A DNA stretch of 7,572 nucleotides from Verrucomicrobia bacterium UBA6015 (lineage in GTDB: Bacteria; Verrucomicrobiota; Kiritimatiellia; UBA8416): the NCBI GenBank assembly GCA_002428045.1, contig DIZZ01000035.1, positions 1 to 7,572 of the forward strand. The letters are read 5' to 3'. Positions 1 to 6,497 of the stretch are shown here, piece by piece (positions within the stretch are counted from its first letter, which is position 1; each line of letters opens with the position of its first letter). Both the position numbers and the translations under genes were made by a program. Below the pieces are notes generated by a model that made no database searches, was not told the DNA's origin, and was given only the letters and a program-made list of their open reading frames with translations.

Positions 1-5
1 ACCTC

Positions 6-22
6 CGGGCGAGCCGCGCCCG
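6..22. repeat. GC-rich hairpin near left edge
   Basis: A perfect 6-bp inverted repeat, CGGGCG / CGCCCG, with a 5-nt loop lies at the left edge. It could fold in RNA from either strand. No T-run follows it on either strand in the right place for an intrinsic terminator (an A-run follows on the + strand). No gene was recognised in 1-132, so it may belong to sequence outside the window. Confidence 0.3.
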
Positions 23-94
23 TGGAAAAATCAGCGGTGAGAACGACGGCTTATGCTCAGATCCCTCCCTTTATCGGCCTTTACATAACCGAGT

Positions 95-127
95 TTTGCC
101 TAAGGAAACGCTGATCTTATAGGCAAA
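95..127. repeat. Inverted repeat downstream of the HAD gene
   Basis: TTTGCCTA (95-102) and TAGGCAAA (120-127) form a perfect 8-bp inverted repeat around a 17-nt loop. It begins 6 nt beyond the stop codon of the leftward HAD gene, so it could act as an mRNA 3'-end hairpin for that gene. It lacks the U-tract of a classical intrinsic terminator, so the terminator role is an inference. Confidence 0.4.
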
Positions 128-132
128 CCTAA

Positions 133-1116
133 TCATATCCGTGGGACTGGATTCCCATCCGTCGACGCGGGCGCGGCAGGTGCAGCAACGGCAAAGTTCA
201 GGGCGGGGTTGTATTGACGAAGGACGGCGCGTCCCTCGGTGAAGAAATGAAGAGGGAACCGGTTTTCATACGGCAAGCTCCGGCTTTCCCATAAATGGCC
301 TTGCGCTTCCCAGAGGATATCCGGAATGGAGGTCGCCCCCGATGCCAGGCGTTCAAACAGATGCTGCATCACCCCGGCGGCATAGAAGATGGTGTTGGTA
401 TTCTTGAAGTGATCCCTGTAGTCGGTCTTGTCCGCCACTGGCGTATCCTCCTGCGGGTAGTTAACCAGCCGCGGATACGGATGCCTGTAGGTCGGGCAGA
501 GCAGCATGTTGCGCTGTTGTCCGGCAAACAGATAGGAGGAGTCTTCCTCGATCATAATGGCATTCTCAAGCAGGGGCTTGTCCTTTTCCGGATCCGGCAG
601 CAGCACCGGTTCCCCCCGGCGCACTCGTTCGAAAAGGCCGTGATAAACCTCGCGACCATAATGGATCATCCGCAGGTCCTTCTTGAGATTGCCAAAATAG
701 TCCGGTGGTTGATAAGGGCTGTCCGACCTCGCCCTTATATCGGGCAGCGCCTCGGTGTCGAAGCCGTCTTCACGCGAGAAGACGTCGTACCGTTCCAGCC
801 ATGTCGGATCTCCCCCCGCCGCCACCGCCATCTGCACGATTCTCTCGCCCAGCACCAGGTTGCGGGCGCGGGCACCCGCACTGAAGAATGCCGGACGCAC
901 ACCGGGTTGCCCGAACAGGAACTGGAAGAACGGGATGCAGCCGGGCACGAGCACGTAATCCATGTCGTACTCGGACTCGTTGAATAGGAAATGGATGGTG
1001 ACAAACGCCTGCTCGCCATGGTGGACCGGATCCAGCAACGCCTGGCAGCGCAGACTGGACACATCCATGCTGGTCAGGAAATCGTCGATATCAATAGCAA
1101 CGTTGATGGTTCGCAT
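133..1116 (-). CDS. HAD-superfamily phosphatase, NIF/FCP1-like
   Basis: The 327-residue protein is probably a cytoplasmic aspartate-based phosphatase of the HAD superfamily. Motif I is DIDDFL at residues 9-14, with D9 the expected nucleophile and D11 the acid/base. Motif II is the serine of FFSAGARARN (S79). Motif III is the lysine pair of GNLKKDL (K145/K146). Motif IV is EEDSSY near residues 190-195, followed by GQQRNMLL. This order and the wording around motifs II-IV recall NLI-interacting-factor-like phosphatases (COG5190 type). The residue after the motif I DxDx is Phe (F13) where the family usually has Thr or Val. About 100 C-terminal residues (from about 225) are not recognised and end in an Ala/Pro-rich tail. 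No signal peptide or membrane segment is visible. The start is supported by AAGGAG at 1126-1131, 9 nt upstream of the ATG. The gene is monocistronic and divergent from vapBC. Substrate unknown; the fold call is fairly secure, the NIF subfamily less so. Confidence 0.68.
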   Translation of the reverse strand: MRTINVAIDIDDFLTSMDVSSLRCQALLDPVHHGEQAFVTIHFLFNESEYDMDYVLVPGCIPFFQFLFGQPGVRPAFFSAGARARNLVLGERIVQMAVAAGGDPTWLERYDVFSREDGFDTEALPDIRARSDSPYQPPDYFGNLKKDLRMIHYGREVYHGLFERVRRGEPVLLPDPEKDKPLLENAIMIEEDSSYLFAGQQRNMLLCPTYRHPYPRLVNYPQEDTPVADKTDYRDHFKNTNTIFYAAGVMQHLFERLASGATSIPDILWEAQGHLWESRSLPYENRFPLHFFTEGRAVLRQYNPALNFAVAAPAAPASTDGNPVPRI

Positions 1117-1137
1117 AGGTCATGGCTCCTTAACATG

Positions 1138-1166
1138 ATTAGACCGGACTACCGGCATTTAATCAA
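1138..1166 (-). promoter_or_regulatory. Sigma70-type promoter of the HAD gene
   Basis: Reading leftward, TTGATT (1161-1166) and TCTAAT (1138-1143) are separated by exactly 17 bp. They lie just upstream of the AAGGAG ribosome site and the ATG at 1116, giving a short 5' leader. The spacer contains CCGG-4 nt-CCGG, a possible operator. Three TAATC words (1160-1164, 1171-1175, 1177-1181) lie beside the -35. Assignment is from consensus matching only. Confidence 0.5.
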
Positions 1167-1191
1167 CTCCTAATCGTAATCAGCCCTATTA

Positions 1192-1234
1192 TATGTACAC
1201 TTATACTTGCATAGGCTTGGAATAGTGGTATCAT
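1192..1234 (+). promoter_or_regulatory. Probable vapBC promoter and operator
   Basis: TTGCAT (1207-1212, only 3/6 to the -35 consensus) and TATCAT (1229-1234, 5/6 to the -10) are spaced 16 bp apart. A transcription start near 1241 would place the SD AAGGGGG (1245-1251) and ATG 1257 correctly, and would exclude the upstream ATG at 1233. An imperfect inverted repeat with TATG/CATA arms spans 1192-1213 and overlaps the -35. VapB proteins normally bind such repeats with VapC to repress their own operon; binding here is inferred. Confidence 0.4.
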
Positions 1235-1256
1235 GGCAATTATTAAGGGGGAAACA

Positions 1257-1487
1257 ATGAGCCAGATGACCATATACCTAGATGAAGCATCCATGACGGC
1301 AATCAAACGGTCTGCCAAACGTGAGCGTGTCTCGGTCTCGAACTGGGCGCGGCGACGTCTCTCTGAGGCCGTACGGCATGCGTGGCCTGAAGAGTATTTC
1401 TCCCTTTTCGGTGCATTGCGAAACGCAGACCTCGTGCGTCCTTCCCAAGCGGATCTGGCCGCAGACCTACCCCGGCAGGAGTTGTGA
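1257..1487 (+). CDS. vapB: VapB-type antitoxin
   Basis: The 76-residue protein should neutralise the adjacent VapC toxin and repress the operon. The N-terminus (MTIYLDEASMTAIKRSAKRE, residues 4-23) gives a beta strand then a helix. SVSNWARRRLSEAV follows, giving the strand-helix-helix pattern of ribbon-helix-helix DNA-binding antitoxins. The C-terminal part from about residue 43 (WPEEYF onward, ending acidic) is the likely toxin-wrapping segment. The start is ATG 1257, with AAGGGGG ending 5 nt upstream. An in-frame ATG eight codons earlier (1233) overlaps the proposed -10 and has no ribosome site. The stop TGA shares its last base with the vapC ATG (TGATG), typical of TA operons with coupled translation. 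Antitoxin role is well supported by context; exact fold is inferred. Confidence 0.83.
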   Translation: MSQMTIYLDEASMTAIKRSAKRERVSVSNWARRRLSEAVRHAWPEEYFSLFGALRNADLVRPSQADLAADLPRQEL

Positions 1488-1894
1488 TGCGATTCTGCCT
1501 GGATACTGACACCTGTATTAACGCCATGAAGGGCAGATATCCCGGGATGGTCACACTGTTCGGGCAATTCGAGCCAGCGGACTTCGGCATTCCGGCCATT
1601 GTGTACGCCGAACTGTTGCTGGGGATTTTAAAAAGTCAATCACCTGCCAAAACCCGAGACATTGTTGAAGCCTTCCTCGCCCCCTTCGAACTCATTCCCT
1701 TTGACCGGGCGACGGCACGGGAATACGCCATCGTTCGACATGACCTCGAGGTTCTCGGTAAGCCCATCGGCCCCAACGATCTGATGATCGCCGCCACGGC
1801 CCGCGCAAGGAATCTCACACTCATCACACACAATATCAGGGAGTTCAAGCGCGTCACCGGTCTGATGATCGAAGATTGGTCGATCACCCCTTGA
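1487..1894 (+). CDS. vapC: VapC PIN-domain ribonuclease toxin
   Basis: The 135-residue PIN-domain protein is the expected toxin partner of VapB, an Mg2+-dependent endoribonuclease that blocks translation. The acidic active-site residues are in place: D6 in LDTDTCINAMK, E42 in YAELLLG, D98 in GPNDLMIAA, with N116 in ITHNIREF at the fourth site and D130 near the end. The KPIGPNDLMIAATA block and the HN-REF motif match the VapC group annotated as tRNA(fMet)-specific endonucleases in enteric bacteria. That RNA target is family knowledge, not shown here. Length is normal for a full PIN toxin. ATG 1487 is preferred because it forms the TGATG overlap; GTG 1484 would add one Met-equivalent codon. No frameshift or missing motif is seen, so the module looks active. 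Confidence 0.9.
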   Translation: MRFCLDTDTCINAMKGRYPGMVTLFGQFEPADFGIPAIVYAELLLGILKSQSPAKTRDIVEAFLAPFELIPFDRATAREYAIVRHDLEVLGKPIGPNDLMIAATARARNLTLITHNIREFKRVTGLMIEDWSITP

Positions 1895-1901
1895 GGTGAG
1901 T

Positions 1902-2093
1902 ATGTTGGAATCGATAAAGACGTTGAAGTCAAGGGGGTGGAGTAATCGACGGATTGCCAAGGAACTGGGAATTCATCGCCAGCCCGTAGCGAAGTTGCTA
2001 ACGGTTAAGACCACTCTTGAACTACACCATTCTCTCGTTGTAGGATCGCAGCGGCTCATGGCTACGCGGCCATTATCAATTATCCTTTTCTGA
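1902..2093 (+). pseudogene. N-terminal remnant of IS21-type IstA transposase
   Basis: Residues 1-33 of this 63-codon ORF (IKTLKSRGWSNRRIAKELGI, then HRQPVAKLL) form a clear helix-turn-helix. They resemble the N-terminal DNA-binding domain of IS21-family IstA transposases. From about position 2000 the similarity stops and the tail (residues 34-63) is not recognisable. The DDE catalytic domain and IstB are absent, so it cannot transpose. The ORF ends 14 bp inside the 3' end of the convergent GH95 gene, so the element was broken here. The ATG is preceded by GAGG (1893-1896) overlapping the vapC stop, with 5 nt spacing, so the fragment may still be translated with vapBC. Alternative: a free-standing small HTH protein acting on the vapBC operon. 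The transposase-remnant reading is more likely. Confidence 0.6.
2058..2073. repeat. Short hairpin beyond the GH95 stop codon
   Basis: ATGGC (2058-2062) and GCCAT (2069-2073) flank a 6-nt loop, 6 nt past the stop codon of the leftward GH95 gene. A 5-bp stem without a following U-run on the minus strand is a weak terminator candidate at best. Confidence 0.2.
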
Positions 2094-4326
2094 AATCCAC
2101 CGGAACCAGAGTATGGCTTTTTCCCGGGGCCAGCGTGATAGGGATGGTTGCGTCTCCATACCGGACGGATACCGGGTGCCCGTGATTCGAGAGTCCGTGA
2201 AGCGTCGCGCAGGTCAATTTGCCGTCCTTCCACGCGAGGTCGAGTGCGTACCCGCCCCGAACGCGCAGGCCGGTCGCCTCGCCTTCAGACCAGGCGGCGG
2301 GGAGCGCCGGGAGTAGATCGATCGTCCCGAGATGGCTTTGAACAAGCATTTCGTTGACCCCGGCGGCATATCCGAAATTGGCATCGATCTGGAACGGCGG
2401 ATGTACCGCCCAGAGATTGCCATGCACGTGCGTGGCGATGGTTTCCACGAGCTGTTCATACGCAACGTCTCCATCCAGCAAGCGGGCGAAGATGCAGGCT
2501 TTCCAGACCCGGCTCCAGCCAGGATGACCCTGCCCGTGATCCCGGCGGGCAATCAGGCCGACCTTGGCCGCCTCGGCGAGCTCGGGTGTGGTGGCGGGGT
2601 GGATCCGCCGTCCCGGATAAACACCGATCATGTGGTTGATGTGGCGGTGATCATCCTTCGGATCGTCGATGTCCTCCATCCATTCCTGCAACTGCCCCCA
2701 GCGTCCGATCTGCGGCCCCAGCAGCCGGTCCCGTTTCGCCTTGAGCATGTCACTGAAATCCGCGTCCACCCCGAGGATCCCGGCCGCCTCGATGGTGTTG
2801 TTGAAGAGATCCCAGCAGAGCTGCTGATCGTAGGTGACCCCATCCACACCGACCGGTCCATGCTCGGGAGAGCGACCTTCCGGTGCCACCAGCGTACCGT
2901 CCGGGAGCGCCTTGAGGTGGTCGATCCAGAACTCGCTGATCTCCTTCATCACCGGATACGCATACCGGGCCAGGTAGTCGGTATCCATGGTGAAACTGAA
3001 GTGATCCCACAAGTTCTGGCAGAGCCAGGCGGAGTCGCCTTTCTGGATGTGCCAGGTGGAGCCGCCGAAAATGCCGTTTTCCGAACGCGTCAGCCAGCCG
3101 CGCTCGACCCCCAGCACCCGGCGGGTCTCCTCCTTGCGCACCTCGCGGATCGAATCGACCCAGCGTGCGAACGGCTCGAAACAATCGGCAAGATTCGAGG
3201 CCGAGGTGAACCAGTAGTTCATCTGGATGTTGATGTCGGTGTGGAAATCGCAGCGCCAGGCGGGGTGGCGATTGATCAGCCAGATGCCCTGCAGGTTCGC
3301 GGGCAGCGCACCGTGCCCGGGGCGGGAGGAGCAGATCATCAGGTACCGTGCGTATTGGTAGAAAAGGGTTTCCAGCTCGTGATCCACCGCGGCCTGGCCA
3401 GCGGCGAACCGTTCCTGGTAGGCCTGGCGACGGGCGGGGGTACTGAGCGCCCGCACCGCTTCCGGGGTCGCGTCAAGGCACAGCGTCATACGCTTGAAGC
3501 GTTGCTGATAGTCGGCGATGTGTTCCCGCATCAGCTCGTCAAAGGAGCATCCGGCGGCGGCATTGATCAGGCCGGTCACCTTGGCGGTCGGATGCTCCCC
3601 GCGCCAGCCCTTGTCGCGATCGGCAAGGTAGCTGGTCTCGGCGGCAAGGAATAGCGTGACGCTGTCGCAGTTCGTGAAGACCAGGGTGTTGTTCACGAGT
3701 GTGCAGGTGCCGCCCTGATTCACCAGGCGGACGCGCGCCTCGAAATCCAGGTCGATATTCCGGGCGGAAGCATACGCGCGGTTGGCGATCAGGCGTTTGG
3801 GTTCGGAGAGGATCTTGCGCCAGAACCAGAGGGCGCCGGTATCCCCGCGCAGGATCAGGCTGGAATCCTCCGAGGTGATTGGAATGTCATGGATGTTTCC
3901 CAGCCAGACGCTACCGGAGCAAGCACCGGGTCGATCGGCAGAGAAATTCAACACCAGGCATTGCGCTGGATAACTGGCCATGTACTGGCGGGTGAAGCGG
4001 ACGCCACCCGAGCGGTAGGTGATGGTCTGCACGGCGCGGGCGATATCCAGTTCGCGCCGATAGTCGTCGAACGCCGCGTGCCCGGTTTCAAGGTAGAGAT
4101 CCCCGAACGGCTGGTAACCTCCGGTATTGTCTTCATTCCCAACCCAGAGGGAATCCTGGTTGAACTGGATCCGTTCGCGTGCGGGATCACCAAAGGCCGT
4201 GCAGCCGAGCCGCCCGTTGCCAAGCGGATACACCTCCTTTTCCCACAACCGGGCCTCCTCTGGACCACCGGGTGCCGCGCTTGGATCTAAAAGGAGGGGT
4301 TTGTCTGTCCAGAGGATGTTATTCAT
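2080..4326 (-). CDS. GH95 glycoside hydrolase (alpha-L-fucosidase-like)
   Basis: This 748-residue enzyme belongs to glycoside hydrolase family 95, inverting enzymes that release L-fucose (mostly alpha-1,2) or L-galactose from glycans. The N-terminal domain shows YPLGNGRLGCTAFGDPARER (33-52) followed by IQFNQDSLW. The (alpha/alpha)6 catalytic domain shows LPANLQGIW (341-349), CDFHTDINIQMNYW (359-372), APEGRSPEHGP (481-491), QIDANFG (646-652) and LLPALPAAW (671-679). By comparison with Bifidobacterium AfcA, E488 is the expected general acid and D648 the base-side Asp. The N-x-N pair that helps activate water reads D364-I-N366, an Asn-to-Asp change at the first position. There is no signal peptide, so it likely acts in the cytoplasm on imported oligosaccharides. 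Length is near family norm. A purine-rich AAGGAAAGG lies about 8 nt before the ATG. No transporter, sulfatase or fucose-pathway gene is adjacent, so the substrate is open. Confidence 0.88.
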   Translation of the reverse strand: MNNILWTDKPLLLDPSAAPGGPEEARLWEKEVYPLGNGRLGCTAFGDPARERIQFNQDSLWVGNEDNTGGYQPFGDLYLETGHAAFDDYRRELDIARAVQTITYRSGGVRFTRQYMASYPAQCLVLNFSADRPGACSGSVWLGNIHDIPITSEDSSLILRGDTGALWFWRKILSEPKRLIANRAYASARNIDLDFEARVRLVNQGGTCTLVNNTLVFTNCDSVTLFLAAETSYLADRDKGWRGEHPTAKVTGLINAAAGCSFDELMREHIADYQQRFKRMTLCLDATPEAVRALSTPARRQAYQERFAAGQAAVDHELETLFYQYARYLMICSSRPGHGALPANLQGIWLINRHPAWRCDFHTDINIQMNYWFTSASNLADCFEPFARWVDSIREVRKEETRRVLGVERGWLTRSENGIFGGSTWHIQKGDSAWLCQNLWDHFSFTMDTDYLARYAYPVMKEISEFWIDHLKALPDGTLVAPEGRSPEHGPVGVDGVTYDQQLCWDLFNNTIEAAGILGVDADFSDMLKAKRDRLLGPQIGRWGQLQEWMEDIDDPKDDHRHINHMIGVYPGRRIHPATTPELAEAAKVGLIARRDHGQGHPGWSRVWKACIFARLLDGDVAYEQLVETIATHVHGNLWAVHPPFQIDANFGYAAGVNEMLVQSHLGTIDLLPALPAAWSEGEATGLRVRGGYALDLAWKDGKLTCATLHGLSNHGHPVSVRYGDATIPITLAPGKSHTLVPVDFRKG

Positions 4327-4352
4327 GATCTGCGCCTTTCCTTGCCTGACAA

Positions 4353-4394
4353 TGCGGTAAGCGGTTTTGCATATCGCCTTTTATGCGGGTTTTG
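4353..4394. promoter_or_regulatory. GCGG-type repeats upstream of GH95
   Basis: The gap before the GH95 start holds GCGGTTTTG (4361-4369) and GCGGGTTTTG (4385-4394), whose starts are 24 bp apart, plus a further ATGCGG at 4353-4358. ATGC (4353-4356) and GCAT (4369-4372) also form weak outer arms around the middle copy. The placement 30-70 bp upstream of a catabolic gene fits a repressor or activator site. The regulator is unknown and the function inferred. No strong -35/-10 pair was identified for GH95. Confidence 0.3.
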
Positions 4395-4410
4395 ATGGGT
4401 CAGGATCCTA

Positions 4411-4428
4411 TTCCAGGCCACCCCGGAA
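4411..4428 (-). terminator. Weak hairpin after the decarboxylase
   Basis: Beginning 9 nt downstream of the decarboxylase stop, the minus strand can form TTCCGGG / CCTGGAA, a 7-bp stem with one G-U pair around a 4-nt loop. It folds better as RNA from the minus strand than from the plus. There is no U-tract, so it may only stabilise or partly terminate the transcript before GH95. Confidence 0.3.
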
Positions 4429-4437
4429 AGCAATCCC

Positions 4438-6120
4438 CTATTTTGCAGCGGAGATGAAGGCATCGATCTCGCCCCGGGTTGTGCCGGGGTTCATGAATAC
4501 CGCTTTCTCACCCGGCAGTTTCCTGATCCGGCCTTGCTCGTCATAGTCGGTATGCGCGATAAACTCGACCCAATTCGTGAAGAGCCCGACCTTGCCCCGC
4601 TCAAGGAAAGACTGGCGGTGCCACTGGCTGTTCTGTTGTACCCTGTCCAGATAATCCGGGGTCTCCTGCAGATGGTACTCGTAGTCGAATTCGGTCTCCG
4701 CGCACACCCCCGGCCGGTACATGCGGAAGCCCACACTCGGTCCCTGGTTCTGCGCTGCCAGTACCATGACATGGCCAAGCTCGCCAAGACGCTGCCTGAA
4801 ATAGTTCGCGTTCTGCAGGCAATGGGCGGTTACAATCTGGTATCCCTCCACACCCATATACTGCAGCGCAGCGTACGCGCCGAAGGCACCGGCGGCACCC
4901 CGCGAACATTCAATCGTGGATTGCAGATGGGTATGCCCCTGGGTGTCCCGTTCAAAGTAGCAGAAGTTTTCCGGATCGTTTTCGAGGTAGGCAAGATCGC
5001 CCTTGCGCTTGAACATCACCAGGCTGGAGGTATAGGGCACATAGCCCCATTTCTGGAAATCCACGGTAAAGGAATCCGCATACCGCAACTCCCGGAAGCG
5101 CCGCACGTTTTCCATGAGACCCTGCAGCGTGACGGGATTGATATGCAGGGGATTGGCGGCGAAGTCATAGTCAAGGAAAAAGAGCATGGACCAGCCAATG
5201 GCGGAGTCAACATGGATGTGCGGCTGCACGGCCACGTTGTACTTCGCGCAGAGCCGGTTGCGCAGGTCGAACACCGCCTTGACCTGATCCACTCCGAAGG
5301 TGTCTGTGGTGCCCATGGTCAGCATGATGGTGGGGATCCGGCACTTGAGCTGGAAACAGGCCGACATCTGCGACTCAAGATCCTTGAAATCAATCTCATT
5401 GTTGTCGGTTATCTTGATTCGAAGGGTCTTGGATTCGATATCCACACCGAGCACGGAGAGATTGGTGACGTTCGAGTAATGCCCCCCGAGCGAGTTGATC
5501 ATGCGGTAATCATGAATCGCGCCCATCCCGTGCTGCCGGGACTCGGGAAGGGACTTGCGGATCCCCATGAGGTAGCCGTAGAGGTTGCAGAAGGTGCCGC
5601 CCTGGGTGAAGATGCCAGCGGCCTCCTTCGTGTCATAACCGGCGAGCGTGGCCATCTGGCGGATCACGCTCTGTTCCAGTTCGCTGGCCATCTGGCAATA
5701 TTCCTCGTACACCAGATTGGCATTGGCCAGCGAGCCGAGCATGGATCCGTAAATGGCCGGATCAGACGGCATGGTGATGACATTCTCGACGCTCGAGGGG
5801 TGTTCCCAGTCCTTGGAAAGCGCGGCGGCGAATTCCAGCATGCCGGGGGTTGTATAGCCTTCCCGCCGGTAGGTGGCGGGGGATCGGATCTCGCGCTTGA
5901 GGGCGGCCTCAAGCTGTGCACCGTCAGGATAGGCGGCCAGCCGCTCCGACGGCGGCAGGGCGCGCTGCCGGAAGTCGATCACGCCGCGAAAGGCCGGATC
6001 GGCCAGACAAGGCCAATGCCGGGGATCGCGCGAAAAAAACAACGCCTTGACCTCGCGAAAGCGTGACACGAAGTCCGGGTGCTCCTGGTTATCCTCTGCG
6101 GATTTTAAAGAATCCTCCAT
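4438..6120 (-). CDS. Group II PLP-dependent amino-acid decarboxylase
   Basis: The 560-residue enzyme is a fold-type I, PLP-dependent decarboxylase of the glutamate/aspartate/aromatic amino-acid group (COG0076). Counting from ATG 6120: TQGGTFCN (172-179) is the phosphate-binding loop, H214 in GGHYSN the ring-stacking His, GTT (270-272) the usual motif, and D305 in HVDSA pairs with the pyridine nitrogen. K357 in DFQKWGYVPYTSS should form the Schiff base. Gln precedes this Lys where most family members have His. The sequence style recalls the aspartate/glutamate branch including PanP-like enzymes, but the substrate cannot be assigned. ATG 6120 is chosen because AAGGAG lies 6 nt upstream; the in-frame ATGs at 6150 and 6195 have no such site and would add a low-complexity leader overlapping the end of the PIN remnant. 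Cytoplasmic, no membrane segment. No clear promoter lies in the 74 bp upstream, suggesting co-transcription with the antitoxin locus. Confidence 0.85.
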   Translation of the reverse strand: MEDSLKSAEDNQEHPDFVSRFREVKALFFSRDPRHWPCLADPAFRGVIDFRQRALPPSERLAAYPDGAQLEAALKREIRSPATYRREGYTTPGMLEFAAALSKDWEHPSSVENVITMPSDPAIYGSMLGSLANANLVYEEYCQMASELEQSVIRQMATLAGYDTKEAAGIFTQGGTFCNLYGYLMGIRKSLPESRQHGMGAIHDYRMINSLGGHYSNVTNLSVLGVDIESKTLRIKITDNNEIDFKDLESQMSACFQLKCRIPTIMLTMGTTDTFGVDQVKAVFDLRNRLCAKYNVAVQPHIHVDSAIGWSMLFFLDYDFAANPLHINPVTLQGLMENVRRFRELRYADSFTVDFQKWGYVPYTSSLVMFKRKGDLAYLENDPENFCYFERDTQGHTHLQSTIECSRGAAGAFGAYAALQYMGVEGYQIVTAHCLQNANYFRQRLGELGHVMVLAAQNQGPSVGFRMYRPGVCAETEFDYEYHLQETPDYLDRVQQNSQWHRQSFLERGKVGLFTNWVEFIAHTDYDEQGRIRKLPGEKAVFMNPGTTRGEIDAFISAAK

Positions 6121-6194
6121 AAAGCGCTCCTTTTCAAGTTCAACGACCATTCTCGTTTTTGCACGGCTCGCTGGGCGGCAGGCTTGGGGTTCCA

Positions 6195-6497
6195 CTACCA
6201 GATGGCAAATACGCAGTGATCCCGAACATGCCGGTCCTTGGTCAAAAGTCCTGCATTCCTGGCAATGGCCTGGGCGGTAATTAGCCGATCAAATGGATCC
6301 CGTGTCCATGATTGCTTTATGCTTTCAATCATGACGGCAGCAAACGGAAGATCGCAAAGTGTCAGTCCGATACGCTGCGAGAGTGACTCGACAATCAACG
6401 CGGACTCAACGGTAATCCTGTCGATTTCACGTAAATACTCAAGTTCCAGTTGAACCATGGGGGAGATATAATTCGTTTTCCCAGTCCAGATGCACAA
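6195..6497 (-). pseudogene. 5'-truncated PIN-domain toxin
   Basis: The protein from about 6470 leftward is the C-terminal two thirds of a VapC-like PIN toxin. It shows ISPMVQLELEYL (second acidic site), SWTRDPFDRLITAQA (third) and LLTKDRHVRDH (fourth), ending FAIW as family members do. The N-terminal block with the first catalytic Asp (LDTHVxVW in relatives) and the start codon is missing. The apparent leading residues (CIWTGKTN) are the 3' end of the antitoxin gene read in another frame, and the only upstream start is a TTG without a ribosome site. I infer a deletion of roughly 100 bp or more that joined the antitoxin C-terminus directly to the toxin interior. Without the first Asp the product should be inactive. 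It sits 74 bp upstream of the decarboxylase on the same strand. Confidence 0.75.

Noticed and set aside
100..118. CTAAGGAAACGCTGATC resembling an insertion-sequence end with a CTAA target
   Set aside because: Only about 14 bp could be argued, no partner end or transposase is present, and the family match is from memory and weak.
1..132. Possible gene fragment or CRISPR-like sequence at the left edge
   Set aside because: No open frame with recognisable content and no regularly spaced repeats were seen; only two isolated inverted repeats.
295..987. 230-codon plus-strand frame opposite the HAD gene
   Set aside because: No motifs and no ribosome site; the minus-strand frame carries all four HAD motifs with an AAGGAG and promoter.
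1233..1256. Upstream ATG for vapB
   Set aside because: It overlaps the proposed -10 box and lacks a ribosome site; ATG 1257 has AAGGGGG at 5 nt.
2332..3654. Long 440-codon open frame on the plus strand opposite GH95
   Set aside because: It is antisense to the GH95 catalytic domain, shows no family motifs, and its composition is the mirror of a GC-rich coding strand.
4534..6066. 510-codon open frame on the plus strand opposite the decarboxylase
   Set aside because: It lies fully antisense to a gene whose PLP motifs are unmistakable; the His/Gly/Val-rich translation has no recognisable domain.
6121..6195. Longer decarboxylase start at ATG 6195 or 6150
   Set aside because: Neither has a ribosome site and the extra 25 residues look non-coding, whereas ATG 6120 has AAGGAG 6 nt upstream.
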